A DNA stretch of 64,000 bases from Takakia lepidozioides (GCA_030704615.1 CM060731.1:33294001-33358000); one strand, 5' to 3'; numbered from the stretch's first letter, positions 11,862 to 25,068 are shown. The notes: a model not told the origin generated them from the sequence alone. A program made the numbers and translations.

Positions 11862-14800
11862 ATGGAATCATGGAATTATGCGGCAGCCGAAGGGGCGCCT
11901 TCCTCTTTTTCAGGCCCCGAGCTTTCAGTGACTGACCCCGGTGCAGGAAGTGTTGTTAGTACACCTGCATGCGATTGGCCTCCTAATCATGGTGCACCTT
12001 CTTCTGCCAGTGCGGTGGGAGAGGCTGGTCCTGAAGGTACGTCCTTTCTTTTCCTTCGTTTTGATATGTCTGGTTGAGACTGCGACCAATCATCTGTCAG
12101 AATTGCATGAGTAGGGGAAAGTTCACATTACTGCCAAACCTGGGCCCTCGGGAGCAATTCGAACTCTCCTGTAGCGAATTTCAATGCGGGATTGAAGTCT
12201 GAATGGCGCACATTTGGGATCTATCAACCAGCCGAGACGTAGACTGAGGATACTACGATCTTCCTATCTGCAAAGGGGTTTTATGTGCTTTTTTTAAAAC
12301 TGAAGTCAGGCTACTCCGGGTTTGAGATGCACAGGAAATTATATCAATTTTGATCTATTGGCATGTTTGTTGTGGACGACGAAGTACGCCTGGATATTCC
12401 CGGTTTCATTTGCCATAGCTCGGAAAGGCGAATCTGAGTTTCCTGGGAGGATGAAGGGGGGGGTTAACGTTTATTTCTGGCTTCCTTTAGGAGAACTAAA
12501 GAGATCAGTGCTTCAGAGAATCTTATCGTAATGGTGGCATCTTCAGGCTTGGAAGAGCCGGTGATGCTGTTGGCAAATGTTGATCTCATAAATCTGCAGG
12601 AAGCCCTTGTTTGCAATGCGCACTTATATCCCAGCCACCTTCCTTTGGGAGATGATCATCTTGAGCAGGCGCTCACTTGGAGCTTGCCCAGCTAGTCATC
12701 CCCAGCAAGCATTGATATAAAGCGAGATGTGTTTGTGGATTGTTTTCCAAGGTTTTCTTGCCGACAAGCTCATCTCAGGATTAATCTGACCACATATATT
12801 GTCAGATTAGGATTGTCAATGAAAATAAATTAGAACGAGTTGATTCAGGTATTCCTTATCTCTAATGAAATTACAAATCTGAACTTCCTATATTGGCTGA
12901 AAAGAAATCTATGTTATTAGGAGCTTGAAATGTGGTATTGTTTCATTGAGGATGATTGCTTTCTCATTGGAAGATAGTCTTGCCTATGGTGTTGCAGACT
13001 TGAGTAAGAGAAAGTGTGTATCATGCAGAAGCAGTGTGGCAAATGACGATGCAGCCACCAGAGGGGATGGATGGAACGCAAGGGCCATATCCAGAGCGTC
13101 CAGGCGAGCCTGATTGTTCGTACTATATGCGCACAGGAGTTTGTGGGTTTGGCATGACCTGCCATTTTAATCATCCTTCTAATCGCAAGCTGGTGCAATC
13201 CCTTACCCTTTTTGTTATTACCTGCATTCAGATTAGCAGGCATCTGACATCTCGATGGCGGAAACAGTATAGTAGGTATGATGGTCTATGTCTTCTCCCA
13301 AAATTTGAAAGATATAGTATAATCATAGAGAAAGAATGCACTTGCAATTGTCTATGAAGGAGGTGCGGGCACCAACAGATGCATAGGGTGGTCATATATC
13401 TGACAAGGGCATAGAAAACCTAATTTCTTCCAAGATGTTTTCTTTCGTAGGACTTGACTTCCATACAGTCAATAATGTTGGAGTTTTGGATAAGCTCAAT
13501 GTCTGAAGGCTGACCATTTGGTTGACCTGTACATCAGGCTGCAGCAGTTGCCCGAGGCAAAGGAGAGTATCCTGAAAGACTTGGTCAACCTGAGTGCCAG
13601 GTACTGAGGATTGTCTTATTTATCTAGCAGAGACTGGAAAGATACAATGCTGTGTCCTATCTTGTTTATTAACATCCAGACCTAAGTCAAGGAAGGAAAA
13701 CTGGCCGTTTATCATGCAACAAGCCTTGGAGGCTCAGAGGAGTAGAATATGCTTAGGATTTTCCAGCTCAGGTAGTTTTTCTGCACTAGGATCTTTGTTT
13801 TACAACATCCTATTAATTTCACAATACATGCATAACTGCATTCACTTTATTTCAGTGCTCCTTATGTCTATTTGAAATGAAGTGTGAACAAGCCAATCCA
13901 TGGGGCAGTGGACCTCACTACTGTTCGCAGCAATGAAATGTAAAGCCAAGCCACAATAAGAAGTAATACGTGCTATATGCTTCTCATAAAGACAGTACTC
14001 ATAAGAAGTTGTTTGTACGTGTCTGTAACACATCCCTTGCCTCGGTTCTACTGCATGTAAGATACTAATGTTTCCCTTCTCCCCCATCTCCTGTGGGCCT
14101 TGCTCCTTGTTGTTTCACAGTAGTGATCAATGGTGCACATACAAAACTGACTTCAATTAATCCATCTTCTTAATGTCCAGTATTATCTGAAAACTGGAAC
14201 TTGCAAGTTTGGTGCAACATGCAAATATCATCATCCACGGGAGAAAGCTGGATCGACAGGTCGAGTTCAACTCAATGTTCTAGGTCTTCCTTTGCGCCCG
14301 GTGTGTAACTTTATTCTTCTCTCACGGTTGTCTGCGAGAGAAAATTACTATGATATCAAAGATGCATCTACGCCTTTGAGTTTCGTTTACTGATTGGGCT
14401 CTACATCTCAGGTGCTGATTTTCCAGTCTGACTCAACTTGTGCTTATGTACAGGGGGAGAAGGAATGTGCTTACTACATGCGTACTGGCTCTTGCAAGTA
14501 TGGTGTGACTTGCAAATATCATCATCCACAACCTGCAGCAGTTGGGGCTCTTGTCTCAATGTCTGGGTCACATCTCTATGCTGCTGCAGGGACTCCATCA
14601 TCACCTGCCCTGCAACCTTATCCCACAGGTGTTCCTTCATGGCCAATAGCAAGACCACCGCCTTATCTCCAGGGCCCACGTTTGCAGGGCCCTTCCAGCT
14701 ATGCGCATGTCATTCTTCCTCCCCATCAAGGCCTTGTGTCAATGACAGGGTGGAACACATATCAAGTGAGCAGCCTTGTCGCAACCTTGACTTTCTTGGC

Positions 14801-17800
14801 CAATTGCATATCTTTGTCTGGAAATTGGTGCTATCTACTACACTAGCTTTCTAAGAGATATCTCAATCTAACTCTATAAGTGAGGGGTTTTCTAAGGAAT
14901 GGAAGGATGCAGTAGAAAGAAGTTGTTCCTATGATCCAAGGCAGCCCTGATGAACTGGATTAAATCACAAAGGAATACAACGTGCTCATTATGATGATCC
15001 TAAGGTAGAGGCCCTTGCCTCTTAAACATCATTTGGAAGACTGTAATGATGTCCTTTTGCTGGAGAGAGCGTGTAATCGTCAACCTGTGTAAGAAAGGCG
15101 ATAGAGACGAACCTGGGAACTGCCACGGCATTACACTTCCTAGCACAGTTGGCAACCTGTTTGCAGGATAATAAGCACCGTCTGGAGGTTGATTTGAAGT
15201 CAAGAAGTGTTGAAATTTTTTCTTTACCTAAGACAGCTATGGATGGTGCGATTGGCCTCATGACATTTTCCTTGTTCAAGTGTTGTCCATGAAGGTTAGG
15301 TGGCCTTCCAGAGAAATAGGGGCTGTGTCAACCACTCTTTACCCTAAGTTACTATTCAGGGAAGGAAACAGAAGGAAAACCCAGCTTTGTCTTCCTCCTG
15401 GATGTAAAAAAGGCTTATCATATGGTATGGTGTGCGGGCTGTGGCTTCGTCTGTGGTGTTCTGAAAGAGTATGTTATGGTTAATGGCCAGAAGTCTAATT
15501 TTTTTAACATTGACCAAGGTCTAGCTCAAGGTTGTACCCCCTCCCCACTGCTCTTCATTGTTTTCATGAATAAGCTCCTTGAAGATAAAGCGAGGGATTT
15601 GGGTGAAAGGTGGGTGATGCCATCATACCAGCTCTAATGTTTGTGGATGACTTTGCGTGCCTAGGGGACCCCCCATCCAATGCAAAGAGGTACTTTGACC
15701 TGGGCAGGCTAGAAGCCAATGTCAGTAAATGTGCAGTGGTGGCCTTCAATGATTGTGGGGATAGAGGAGGGGATCTCGAATGGACATGGGGCAGCGAAGA
15801 GATCCCTCTGCTATTTGTGTTGAGTTTTCCTCCAGTTGTAACTGGGATGCACATATACCAAAAGTGGTTCAATCAGTTAAACACAAAGCGTCTACCCAAT
15901 TTTCCCACTGCAGAGGGATTAATACTGAAGTTAAAAGGACCATGCTTTGCAATGTTATTACGCCTACCTTGGAGTATGCATCTGCCACGTGGGAGGGCAA
16001 CTCCAACCATCCTAAAACTTTAGAGTTCATTCAGCTTTCGTTGCTCAAAGAGAGCACGTCAGCGCCCTAGAACAGCTAACGTGGCTGTTCGGGGAGGGTT
16101 TGGCGTACCACCTTTGAGCTCTCGATGTGATGAGTTCAAGGTCAGATGGAGGGGTCAGTTGAGTTGCATGCCTAATACCAGATGCCCTAATATGACTCAA
16201 CTGTTTTTCTTGGAAGCTAGATCATCCCATTAAACAGGCCACGCCCTGGCGGAAAGAGAGGAGATTTTCAAGTACCTGAATATTAGGTGGGAAGAACTGA
16301 CCGTGCTAGATAGGCTGAAGTCTAAGGCCATGTGGGAAACATGAAGAATGTCCGAATGAAGTCAGGCATAAAAGTTCCCTGAGCTTGTTTCCTGTTTGTG
16401 ACATGGGTGGGGAGTCTACCTTTGAACAATAAACAGATGCAGAGGGGAAAGGGAGACTGTCAATGCCCGATGTGCGGGCGCCTTGAAGACAAAATCCATT
16501 TTCTGATACAATGGGGTATTCTCATAGAGAGCGACCCTCTCAGGACGATCAAGAACATAGTCCCTGCACCTCTGTTCACCAACTTTCAAAATCTCGAGGC
16601 TGAGCCAAAAGCCCTGGCCCTAATTGCTGGGCAGCTCATACACAGTAGATTGATGCTTGTGTGAAGGGTTTTCTAGAGGATATCTGGAAAGCCCGAACTG
16701 ATGGTTTATACGACTGTTCCCTTTTGTTCGGCCCAACCTGGGCACGGGGTTTACGGCCACAAGGCTACGGCGAACGACATCTTATGATTACATCTGGGCA
16801 TCCTGTTGACTTTCCCAAAAATCTGTTTTTCTCTCTACTCATAGTCACAAAGGATATGGACCGTATTAGGAGATCTACATAATCCTTGAGACTGACAGAC
16901 CTTACCACACCCTTCAGTTCCGCAGATAATTCCTCATTCTTCTTGTAGTGGTTTGAGGTATAGACAAGTGTAGTAGGTAAGTCTATGGATCATTGAACTT
17001 GGTGTTATTGGGGGTTCCTTGTGTGTGCATAGCTCTGGAGCACATATTAGGCCTCTTTGATTAGTGATACTAAGGCATTGCATTCCTTTTTGGGCTGGTG
17101 TATTGGAGAGTTGTCTTCCGATGTTTTGCTTACTTCTAAAAGTTGCAAACAACTTTGAATGTAATAGGGACCGGTTGGGCCATTAGCATCTCCTGAGGGC
17201 CAACAACATGCATTAGGAGCTGGTTTTGTCTATGGAGCAGCACCACAGACAGATCCACTGTCAGGGAGTATACATGGAACGTATCCCCCATATATGCAAG
17301 GGTCTTCAACAATGGGTGTCCCAGCGCTGCAACCTCAATCCAGTGGAGCCCAGAAAGACAACATTTTCCCTGACAGACCGGGGCAGCCAGAGTGCCAGTA
17401 TTACATGAAAACGGGAGACTGCAAGTTTGGCATTACTTGTAGGTACCATCACCCCAAGGATAGAGCCACTCCGTCACCGACTTGTGTTTTAAGCCCCATC
17501 GGTCTGCCATTACGCCCGGTAAGGACCACCATTCATAAATGTTGTGTGCTTCAGATTCCACTAGCACGTATTTCCTCTCTCCCTCTCTCTCCCCCCTGCC
17601 CTTTTGCTTTGGCATTGTGACTGAAATCTCTCTCTCTCTCTCTCTCTTATTGTCCCCAAGCAGTCTGACGGACAATCTGCCCCTATGTGTGCGGAGCCTG
17701 TGCGTCGTGTAACTGAAAGATTTGGTACCCTGAATGGTTTACCAATTCTCAAAGTTTACACAAGACGAGCAAAATCTACACATGGGGTAACCGTCCCCCC

Positions 17801-20800
17801 TTTGCAGAACGGTTGGCCGTCCAGGAGCAATCACAAGCTACCTAGACGACAAACAATTCACACGCAAAGGGCTGGCTTGCGGCTGGCCACTTTCAACTTC
17901 TCAGGGTTGACCAACCAAAGGAAACAACTTGAAGTGGGACAAGTTCTTCGGACTAATGATATTCATATCTGTGCTGGGCAAGAAACATGGGAAACGTCGG
18001 ATAAACTGGTTGGAGATGTCATTGGTTATAAATGGGCAGGTAAGATGTGTACTCTCAAGGCAGCCTCTGCCAAACGCGGTCAAAAAGGGGTTGGATTCTT
18101 TGTCCGTGATTTCTTGTTTGACAATTGTGAAATTATCAACAAGGGTTTGAGGTACGAGCATAGTATCTGGCTAAAACTGAATTTGAAGGGCGGCATGAGT
18201 ACAAAGGACCTCTTTGTTGGTTGTGTTTACATGCCCCCAGAGGAACGTTCCATTGTGGACTATATCATAATGGACAAAATTTTGTTCCCCCAGTGTGCCA
18301 ATGTGTTGATCGACAGAACTGATATTGGTACCTCTGACCACTTCCTGGTTTGGACTGAGATCAAAAGGTGTTTTCCCACCACCAAGAGATCTGTGAAACG
18401 TTCGATTCGGAAGTGGCGCATAGAAAAATTCCACAATGAGGAGGTCAAGGCTGAGTACGTCCAGGCCTTGCAAGAGGCTCTCCCTCATTTTGTCCAATCG
18501 CTCCAAGAACTTCAGTCACGCTCTGTTAACGCAAGAAATGAAGTCGAAAGAGCAGTGGACTCTTGGGAGAGTTTCGTTTCCTCCGTGGCTGACAAGATCA
18601 TTGGGAGGAAACTAATTGTCTGCGGTAGAGCAGTTAATTGGTGGACTAATGAGATTAAACTCAAGATAGCTGAGAGACGAGCCCTCTATAAAGAGTGCTG
18701 CAATTTGGAAACCAACAGAGAATTGTGGGCGAGGTACTACCAGCTCCGTAAAGATATCAATCAGCTTGTTAGGTCTCAGAAGAAATTATACTGGGACAAG
18801 TTATACAGTGAAATAAACTCAAACCACCATGGTGGTAATGACAAGAAATTCTGGTTGGCCCTTCAACGTTTGTACAAACCGAAAAACGGTCAGCAAGTAC
18901 AAGCGCTGAAGACTACTACAGGTGCAGTGGTGACTTCATCGGTTGACATTGTCAAAACCTTTGAAACTCACTACAGTATCCTTGGCAGAACTTCTAGGTC
19001 TAACAGTGAGGGGTCTTCTGCTGAATGGAGGGACACAGTTGGAAAAACTGTTCCTATGATTCAAAACAGCCCTGATGAACTGGAGTATATTTCAATGGCT
19101 TATAATGCTCCCATTAGTTCTTCTGAGATTGTGGAAGCAATTGAACATTTAAATGGATATAAAGCTGGTGGACCTGATGGTATTGTCAACGAGCTTATCA
19201 AGCACGGTGGCGATCCCATGATAGAGGCCCTAGTTCTCCTCTTTAACCTTATCTGGAAGACTGAAATGATCCCCTTTCGCTGGCGACAGGGGGTCATTGT
19301 CAATCTATACAAGAAGGGTGACAGAGAAGAACCGGGGAACTACCGTGGCATCACGCTCCTCAATGCTGTTGGCAAGACATTCTGCAGAGTTATAAGTACT
19401 CGTCTCGAGGTTGATCTGGAGTCCAGAGGTTGTTTCCACGAAGGCCAAGCTGGCTTTCGGCGAAACAGGGGCTGTGTGGATCATATCTTCACTCTAAGCC
19501 AGATTATCCAGGGAAGGAAAAAAGAAGGGAAACCCACTTATGTCTTTTTCCTGGATGCGCGCAAAAAGACGACCGCAAGCTGGGCATGGGGTGCGGTCTG
19601 AGGGCTAGAGGCTAATGTCAGCAAATGTGCAGTGGTAGCATTCAACGACAGAGGAGAGGGAGGAAGTGATCTTAAGTGGCAGTGGGGTAGCCAAGAGATC
19701 CCGGTCCTCCCTTCCTACACTTACCTGGGCGTTGAGTTCTCCTCCAATTGTAATTGGGATGCACATATCCGGAAAGTTGTTCAAACTGGCAAGGGCAAAG
19801 CTCTGGGGCTCACTAAATTTTTCCACTGCAGAGGGGTCAACTCTGAGGTTAAGAAAACCATGCTTTGTCGCGTTATTAGACCTGCCTTGGAGTACGGATC
19901 TGCTATATGGGTTGATAACTCCAACCAGGCTAAGTCTCTAGAATCCATTCAAGTGGGGGTGCTTAAGGAGTGTATGTCAGCATGCTCCAAAACAGCCAAT
20001 GTGGCTGTTCGGGGTGAGTTTGGCATTCCGTCCTTAAGCTCCCGACGAGATGAATTCAAGGTCAGATGGTGGGGTCAGCTGCAACATATGCCCAACACCA
20101 GATATCCTAAATTAATCGACTCTATATCTTGGAAACAGGACCGCCCTGTCAAACAGGCTAAGTCCTGGCAGAAGAGAGTAGAAGAGATCCTCAAGGACCT
20201 GGACCTGGATCCGCAAATCTTGACCCTGCTGGATAAATCTGACTTAGAGGCTGTAGTGTCCTCAGCCATGTCTGTTGCCATGAGATTGTCTGATGAAAAT
20301 GAAGTTAGGCAGAAAACTTCCCTGAACTTGTTTCCAGTCTGTGACATGGGGGAAGACATCTTGGATGACCTCAAGGGTCTACCCACTCTCGGCACTAGAC
20401 TGAAATTTAAACTCAGGGCAGGAAGCCTACCTTTGAACAGCAAACAGAAGCAGAGAGGAAAGGGAGAGTGCAATTGCCCGTTGTGTGGGCAATCTGAAGA
20501 CAGTATTCATTTTCTGATACACTGTCCGGGGTTCTCTCACCAAAGAGACGCTCTCTTCAAATCTATTAAGGGAATTGTGCCTGTACCCCTGTTTACCAAC
20601 TTTGAAAGTCTCGAGGCTGAGCCAAAAGCCCAGGCCCTCCTGAGGCCTAGTTTTTGGGCAAATCACACACAGCAGATTGATGCTTGTGTGAAGGGATTTC
20701 TAGAAGATATCTGGAAAACCCCGGATTAATTCTTTATATGGAGGTAAGTCTTACTACCAACGTCAGCCCCTGACAGAGGTAGGTTCTGTCCCTTTTGTTC

Positions 20801-21572
20801 CCGCTCAAACTGGGCGCGGGGTCAATGGCCACAAGGCTACGGCAAACAACGTCTTATGAGTACAATCTTACTCATTAGGCAAGATGTTAAATTTCTAGAG
20901 GATATGTGAACCAAAGTCCTGGACCAATTGTCTGTTCCAAGGTAAGTCATACTACTGGCGTCAGCCCCTGACAAAGGTAGTTTTTGTCCCTTTGTGTTCT
21001 GCTCAAACTGGGCGCGGGGTCAATGGCCACAAGGCTACGGCAAACAACGTCTTATGAGTACATTCTCTCTCTCACTCAGTGGCTTCTCATCAACCCAGTC
21101 TGTTTTCATTTCTTCAATGTCTCATTCCATCTGGTTATATTGTCCATATTTTGGTGTTGTTGACTCTCGGCATCTTGAATCACAGGGAGCTCCACCTTGC
21201 ACATTCTACACCCGGTATGGTATCTGCAAATTTGGACCCACGTGCAAATTTGATCATCCTTTAGGGGGGCTAACTTACAGTCCATCAGCATCTTCGCTGG
21301 CTGACATGCCCGTCGCCCCCTGCCCCATTGGCTCTTCGCCCACCACTCTTGCCCCTTCTTCATCCGCTGAAGCTCCTAATGAAGGTCCGTCTGTGGCAAG
21401 CTCATCCAACGAGCCAGCCCCCCTCTCAGAAGAAGCTCCCAGTCATCACCAGTCAAGAGAGAGCTCGGAGTCAGCAGCTCTGAGCACGCCAGCAGGTGCC
21501 AATTTGACCACTCAAGTGTCAAGCTTGGGAACAGCAAGCGACAGCCAAGCTGCAAGTCCTGGTGCAAGTTAG
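11862..21572 (+). CDS. CCCH-type zinc-finger RNA-binding protein with five fingers (ZFN/HUA1 family)
   Basis: Exons 11862-12036, 13029-13192, 13538-13600, 14181-14300, 14454-14765, 17198-17518 and 21186-21572 give 513 residues with all junction phases matching. Five C-x8-C-x5-C-x3-H fingers start at about residues 88, 133, 179, 344 and 390 (for example [20 protein letters not shown]). The RP/GQPEC-YY linkers and the [10 protein letters not shown] phrase are typical of plant ZFN1/HUA1 proteins, which bind mRNA or pre-mRNA in the nucleus and sometimes DNA. The tail after finger 5 is Ser/Ala/Pro-rich and low complexity. The 3-finger, spacer, 2-finger layout matches the family. Intron 3 cuts finger 2 just after its first Cys. 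Introns 5 and 6 carry LINEs in the same orientation as the gene. The ATG at 11862 follows in-frame upstream DNA without an obvious better start. Confidence 0.92.
14890..16795 (+). mobile_element. Decayed, 5'-truncated LINE (family A) in CCCH intron 5
   Basis: The stretch parallels the LINE at 17.7-20.9 kb from its pre-reverse-transcriptase region to its 3' end. It carries a GNYRGITL-like remnant near 15110, the reverse-transcriptase block [17 protein letters not shown], the catalytic-site remnant MFVDDF near 15640, [10 protein letters not shown], and a C-terminal Cys-rich knuckle ([16 protein letters not shown]). Many frameshifts and stops make it a dead copy. Orientation matches the host gene. 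It ends with a variant of the family A terminal block near 16790. Confidence 0.85.
17640..20866 (+). mobile_element. Near-complete LINE (family A) in CCCH intron 6, internally deleted
   Basis: One frame from 17685 to 19601 encodes an endonuclease-like domain ([52 protein letters not shown]) and the start of a reverse transcriptase ([57 protein letters not shown]). The frame then closes, and 19605-20729 resumes at the thumb/C-terminal region ([15 protein letters not shown]) and ends with a CCHC-like knuckle ([19 protein letters not shown]). The endonuclease middle and the reverse-transcriptase palm with its YXDD are missing, so the copy cannot move by itself. It ends near 20866 with CTTATGAGTACAAT and no long poly(A). 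Confidence 0.88.
20890..21063 (+). mobile_element. LINE family A 3'-end fragment directly after the larger copy
   Basis: The segment repeats the last about 170 bp of the preceding LINE (GGTAAGTCATACTACTGGCG, CTGGGCGCGGGGTCAATGGC, AAGGCTACGGCAAACAACGT). It is a second, strongly 5'-truncated insertion in the same orientation, and it ends about 120 bp before the last CCCH exon. Confidence 0.75.
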
Positions 21573-23900
21573 TGAACGCCACTCTTAAGCAAGATTTCCT
21601 TGCTGCTCAATCCATAGAAATCTTCACAACCATACACAGCCCCTCGATTTTTGGTTTCCAGATTTGCTGTTTTATTAGGCTCGAAGGTGGTGTTCAGTGA
21701 GGCTAGAACCCAGCTGTGCATTTATCCAGTTCTGTTGCAGCCTATCTGGAAGCTGTACATTGCTGTAAGGGCTGTACAGTGGGGGCATCGTTTGTCTTCT
21801 TGTTGTCTTTCTCCGGTCCTACCTCTGTAATCCCCATGTTTCCCACTGTATTTGTGCAACCCTCCAAATTGTTCGACCCGTATTTTATGCCTCCCTTTTG
21901 TATCGTTCATTCTAGTCGTCACCCATTTGATTGACCCTTGATCCTTTATTCGGACTTTTAGAAATTCCACAGACCTTGGGTTGAATGGAACTGCAAAGAG
22001 GAGACAAGTGCTCTTGCTCCAATGTAGAGTGCAATAGACAGCTGTTTAGGCCGATCGCCTAAGTCTCCCAAATAACCATTGGTTACTGCCTCCACTCTAA
22101 GCCATCAACTGGATTGCAGGCATGTAAATGAAATCTTCGCCTTTGAGAATTGCACGTGCTCATTGACTTCGACCAGCTCATAGCATGTGAGTTTGCCAAC
22201 ATTTGTTTTGTGCTTCAAGTAAATCAAATCTGAAGAGTGAAAGAGATTTTCAGAACTTGTCCGTACAGTGGATGAAGATTCTTAAATTTTTCTGGTTGAC
22301 AATGTGCTCATGCTGTTTATTCTCAAGTTGGGCGTGTGTATGTGTGTGTGTTGTTCCATGCATATAATTTGTCCTCTTGCATTGTTGGACCGGTTATGAC
22401 TAGGATGAGACAGCCTCCTTGGATAGTCCATTGTTACTTGCACCAGTCAGTTGAGTGTGTAGACACTTCTCGTGTCAGTACTTTTTTCACAGTACCTGGG
22501 TGGGCCTCTGGCATCTTGGTTCAGCCAGAGTCCACAATGCAGAAAAATGGTTGGTTCCTGAAGCTTAAGGTTGTCGGTGACAGTCTACCTCTTGGTCTGT
22601 TGTAGGCCTTACCTCTGCAGTAATAGTGCTGCTGTTGGATTCTTAACAGGCAAGCCGGCAGTTTACAGCAGATCCTTTTCCCTGCTCTGACCTGTTTCCA
22701 TAATTCTGGCCTCTGTAGCAAGAGGCAGACAGGAGTTTTTACCCTGGATGACATAGAACATGACTTTTGTTGTCCCAGAGCCCTCTGTGGTAGCTTGTTG
22801 TGTTGTTTCTCGAACTCATGGTATTTGCAGGTAGGGTGGGAATTGTCAATAGGTTTCCCTGTGGCCCAACCTCAACCAAGTACGTGGAATGATGGGGTCT
22901 TTGTATGACTGCACATGCGAGTAAGGGAGCATCTTCCAAAGTTTGTGACTGACTGACTCAGTGACTTGTAACATCCCCAAGTTGTCGCGATGCACAAAGT
23001 CTTTGCATGACTGAAGCGGAAAACCCGTCGCACTGTACCTGATTTATTGTAAATTGCGGGTATTTTTTTTTTTTATGGAGGGTTGGAGTTCCAGTAGCAA
23101 TGATGTTTTCATGCCGTTTAACCTGTCAGTGCTATGATTGCATGGGATACTCTAGAAGTGCATGCATTAATCGAGCCTTGAAGTTGGACTAGTCATTCCC
23201 TCCAACTCCTTAGAGGCCCTCTAGAGGAAGGAACAGTCAATATGAAAGCAAACACAAAACCAAGAGGTTCTTCCTGTGCGAACAGGTCCACCACCTTTAG
23301 TTGTCTGATCTCTGAAGGCAAGGAAAAGACGGGATCCGCGCCTTTGGAGCTACTTTCCTCCCCCCATGCTTAACTCTTGGCCCAGGCTAGAATTTTGTAG
23401 CTGGGAAGCAGTTTGTCATAAGATTTGTTGTTACGAGATTGTGCCATAGACTTGTGTGGCAGTTGAGACATATCATGCTCAGATCAGGTCTTCTTCATGG
23501 ACGATAGTAGCCAATGGTTGGGCAGGATTGTGTAATGTAGGGTGTTGAGTTTTGACGCCCTTCATGTCCTTAAGGGGTTATTTGCTCTTCAAATAAGGGC
23601 AATTGTCTAAAGTGCCATTCAAAACGAAAGGTGGGGTGATTGGGCCACACTTCACACTGAAGGGGTTGGAGAAAATTGCCCTGCATAAAAAATTGTGCCC
23701 GTAAAAAACCTATGGGTTTTAGAGCGGGAAGTGACCTTACAGCGGAAGATACCTAGGTCAGGGGATCTTGGCCTTCCATATTTTCTTTTCTAATTTCCTT
23801 TCTTTTATTTTAGTTCCAAGATTCTCAGCCATCCACCTCCAAAAGAATAAAACCCCTTTGTCCTTAAGCAGCGGAAGTCCCCTACCTGGAGGGGGGCTGT
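21573..23900. other. CCCH 3' UTR and gene-free spacer
   Basis: The first few hundred bases are probably the 3' UTR of the CCCH gene. The rest has only short frames that do not look coding, and no RNA gene or clear repeat was recognised. Confidence 0.4.
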
Positions 23901-23903
23901 GTT

Positions 23904-24085
23904 TTTTTTTTGAAATTTGGAAAATAACAGGAGTGGCTACTGAGTTTTGCAAGAAATAGCCATATTTTCTGTTCATCCACAGGAATTTGGATAGAATCAT
24001 CCTCCCTGTATTTTCATCCATGTATATCATCCATATTTGGAATTTATCCATAGTTTAAATTTTAATTAGCGAAATTTGGTGATTT
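23904..24085 (+). repeat. Dispersed ATCCAT-rich repeat (family C), 5' half of an interrupted copy
   Basis: It matches 10845-11030 (GAGTGGCTACTGAGTTTTGC, CATCCAT units, GAAATTTGGTGATTT). The match stops at about 24085, where an inverted-repeat element begins, and resumes at 25000. Confidence 0.65.
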
Positions 24086-24089
24086 AACG

Positions 24090-24988
24090 CCTAGATTAAT
24101 AGCGTCTTGAATGCACAAGCGTGTGGCCTGTGGGCCCTGCTTGGTCGCCAAGAAGGGCCGTTGTTTGGCCGATTCTGCCCGGTAAGCGGCCTTTGGGCGA
24201 GCCCGTCAGGGCGAGCACAGGGCAGAGTGGGCCAACGCGGCCCGTTCACTGGCGTTAAAAACAGGTGTGGCGGATTCTTGCCACTACGTGGCGTAATATG
24301 ATTGAGGTTCGATTATCCCATATCGATTGCCCAGATTCAGAGCCCCTGAGAGGACATAAACGGGGCGAGCCTCAGGGGAATGTGGGTGCGTTGATGGCTG
24401 ATGACATGGGCCTCGGTGATAGGTCTGCCGTCCTCTATGCGTACTCGGCCATCCTTGCCAATTCTGCCCTGGGTGGCCGATTCGGCCTGAGAATTAGGCC
24501 GAAAAAGTGGCAGAATCCGCCACACCTGCTTTTAACGTCCAAACAAGGGGTCACCCTACCATGACCGGGTCCACGCCCTAGGGTCTGCCGCTACTTAGGG
24601 CAGACCCTCTCAGGCAGACCCAGAGAGGGTCGGCTGCCGTATCTGTCTGCCCTTTCAGAGACTTTGTGAGTCTTGCCAGCTTCATTACATCCATCTCTAC
24701 ATATCGTACCATCATTGAAGGTTTGAACCCACGGCCACTGCACTTTCAAGGATTGTACCCAACCACTGGGGTACCTACAGCTTTTTTCCTGGCATTCGAA
24801 ATTTTATTTCTTTATTCTAAACTCTCTACCTTGGAATAGTGCCTGCGCCTGAGGAGAGGCTTTCCTGCGGGTCTGCTAGTGGGGCATGAGGCCATGCTGC
24901 AGACCCATGGCCCCGGGGTGACCCTCTCCTTTTCGCGGGTCCCACCATGTGCGGGCCCACAATGCATTCAAGACCCTATTAATCTAAA
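24090..24988. mobile_element. MITE-like element with 24-bp terminal inverted repeats inside family C repeat
   Basis: TAGATTAATAGCGTCTTGAA at 24092 is the reverse complement, with one mismatch, of the right end at about 24963-24986. The element is about 0.9 kb, GC-rich and non-coding. It sits exactly where the family C repeat is interrupted. An inner palindrome pair (24253-24537) is nested inside it. The superfamily is unassigned and no clear target duplication was found. Confidence 0.7.
24253..24537. repeat. Inner 285-bp inverted-repeat unit with arms of about 31 bp
   Basis: The left arm 24253-24284 (GTTAAAAACAGGTGTGGCGG and onward) is an almost perfect reverse complement of the right arm 24507-24537. 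The loop is about 220 bp and non-coding. It may be a small MITE nested in the larger one, or the core of one complex foldback element. Confidence 0.65.
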
Positions 24989-24999
24989 ATGAGAGGCTG

Positions 25000-25068
25000 A
25001 GAAAACAGGGCATTTACGACAGAATATTCCATTTTATTTTTTGAGGTCGAAATATTCAATATTTCGCC
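25000..25068 (+). repeat. Family C repeat, 3' half of the interrupted copy
   Basis: GAAAACAGGGCATTTACGAC and the following ATTCCATTTTATTTTTTGA match 11032-11100 of the uninterrupted copy, resuming after the inverted-repeat element. Confidence 0.6.
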
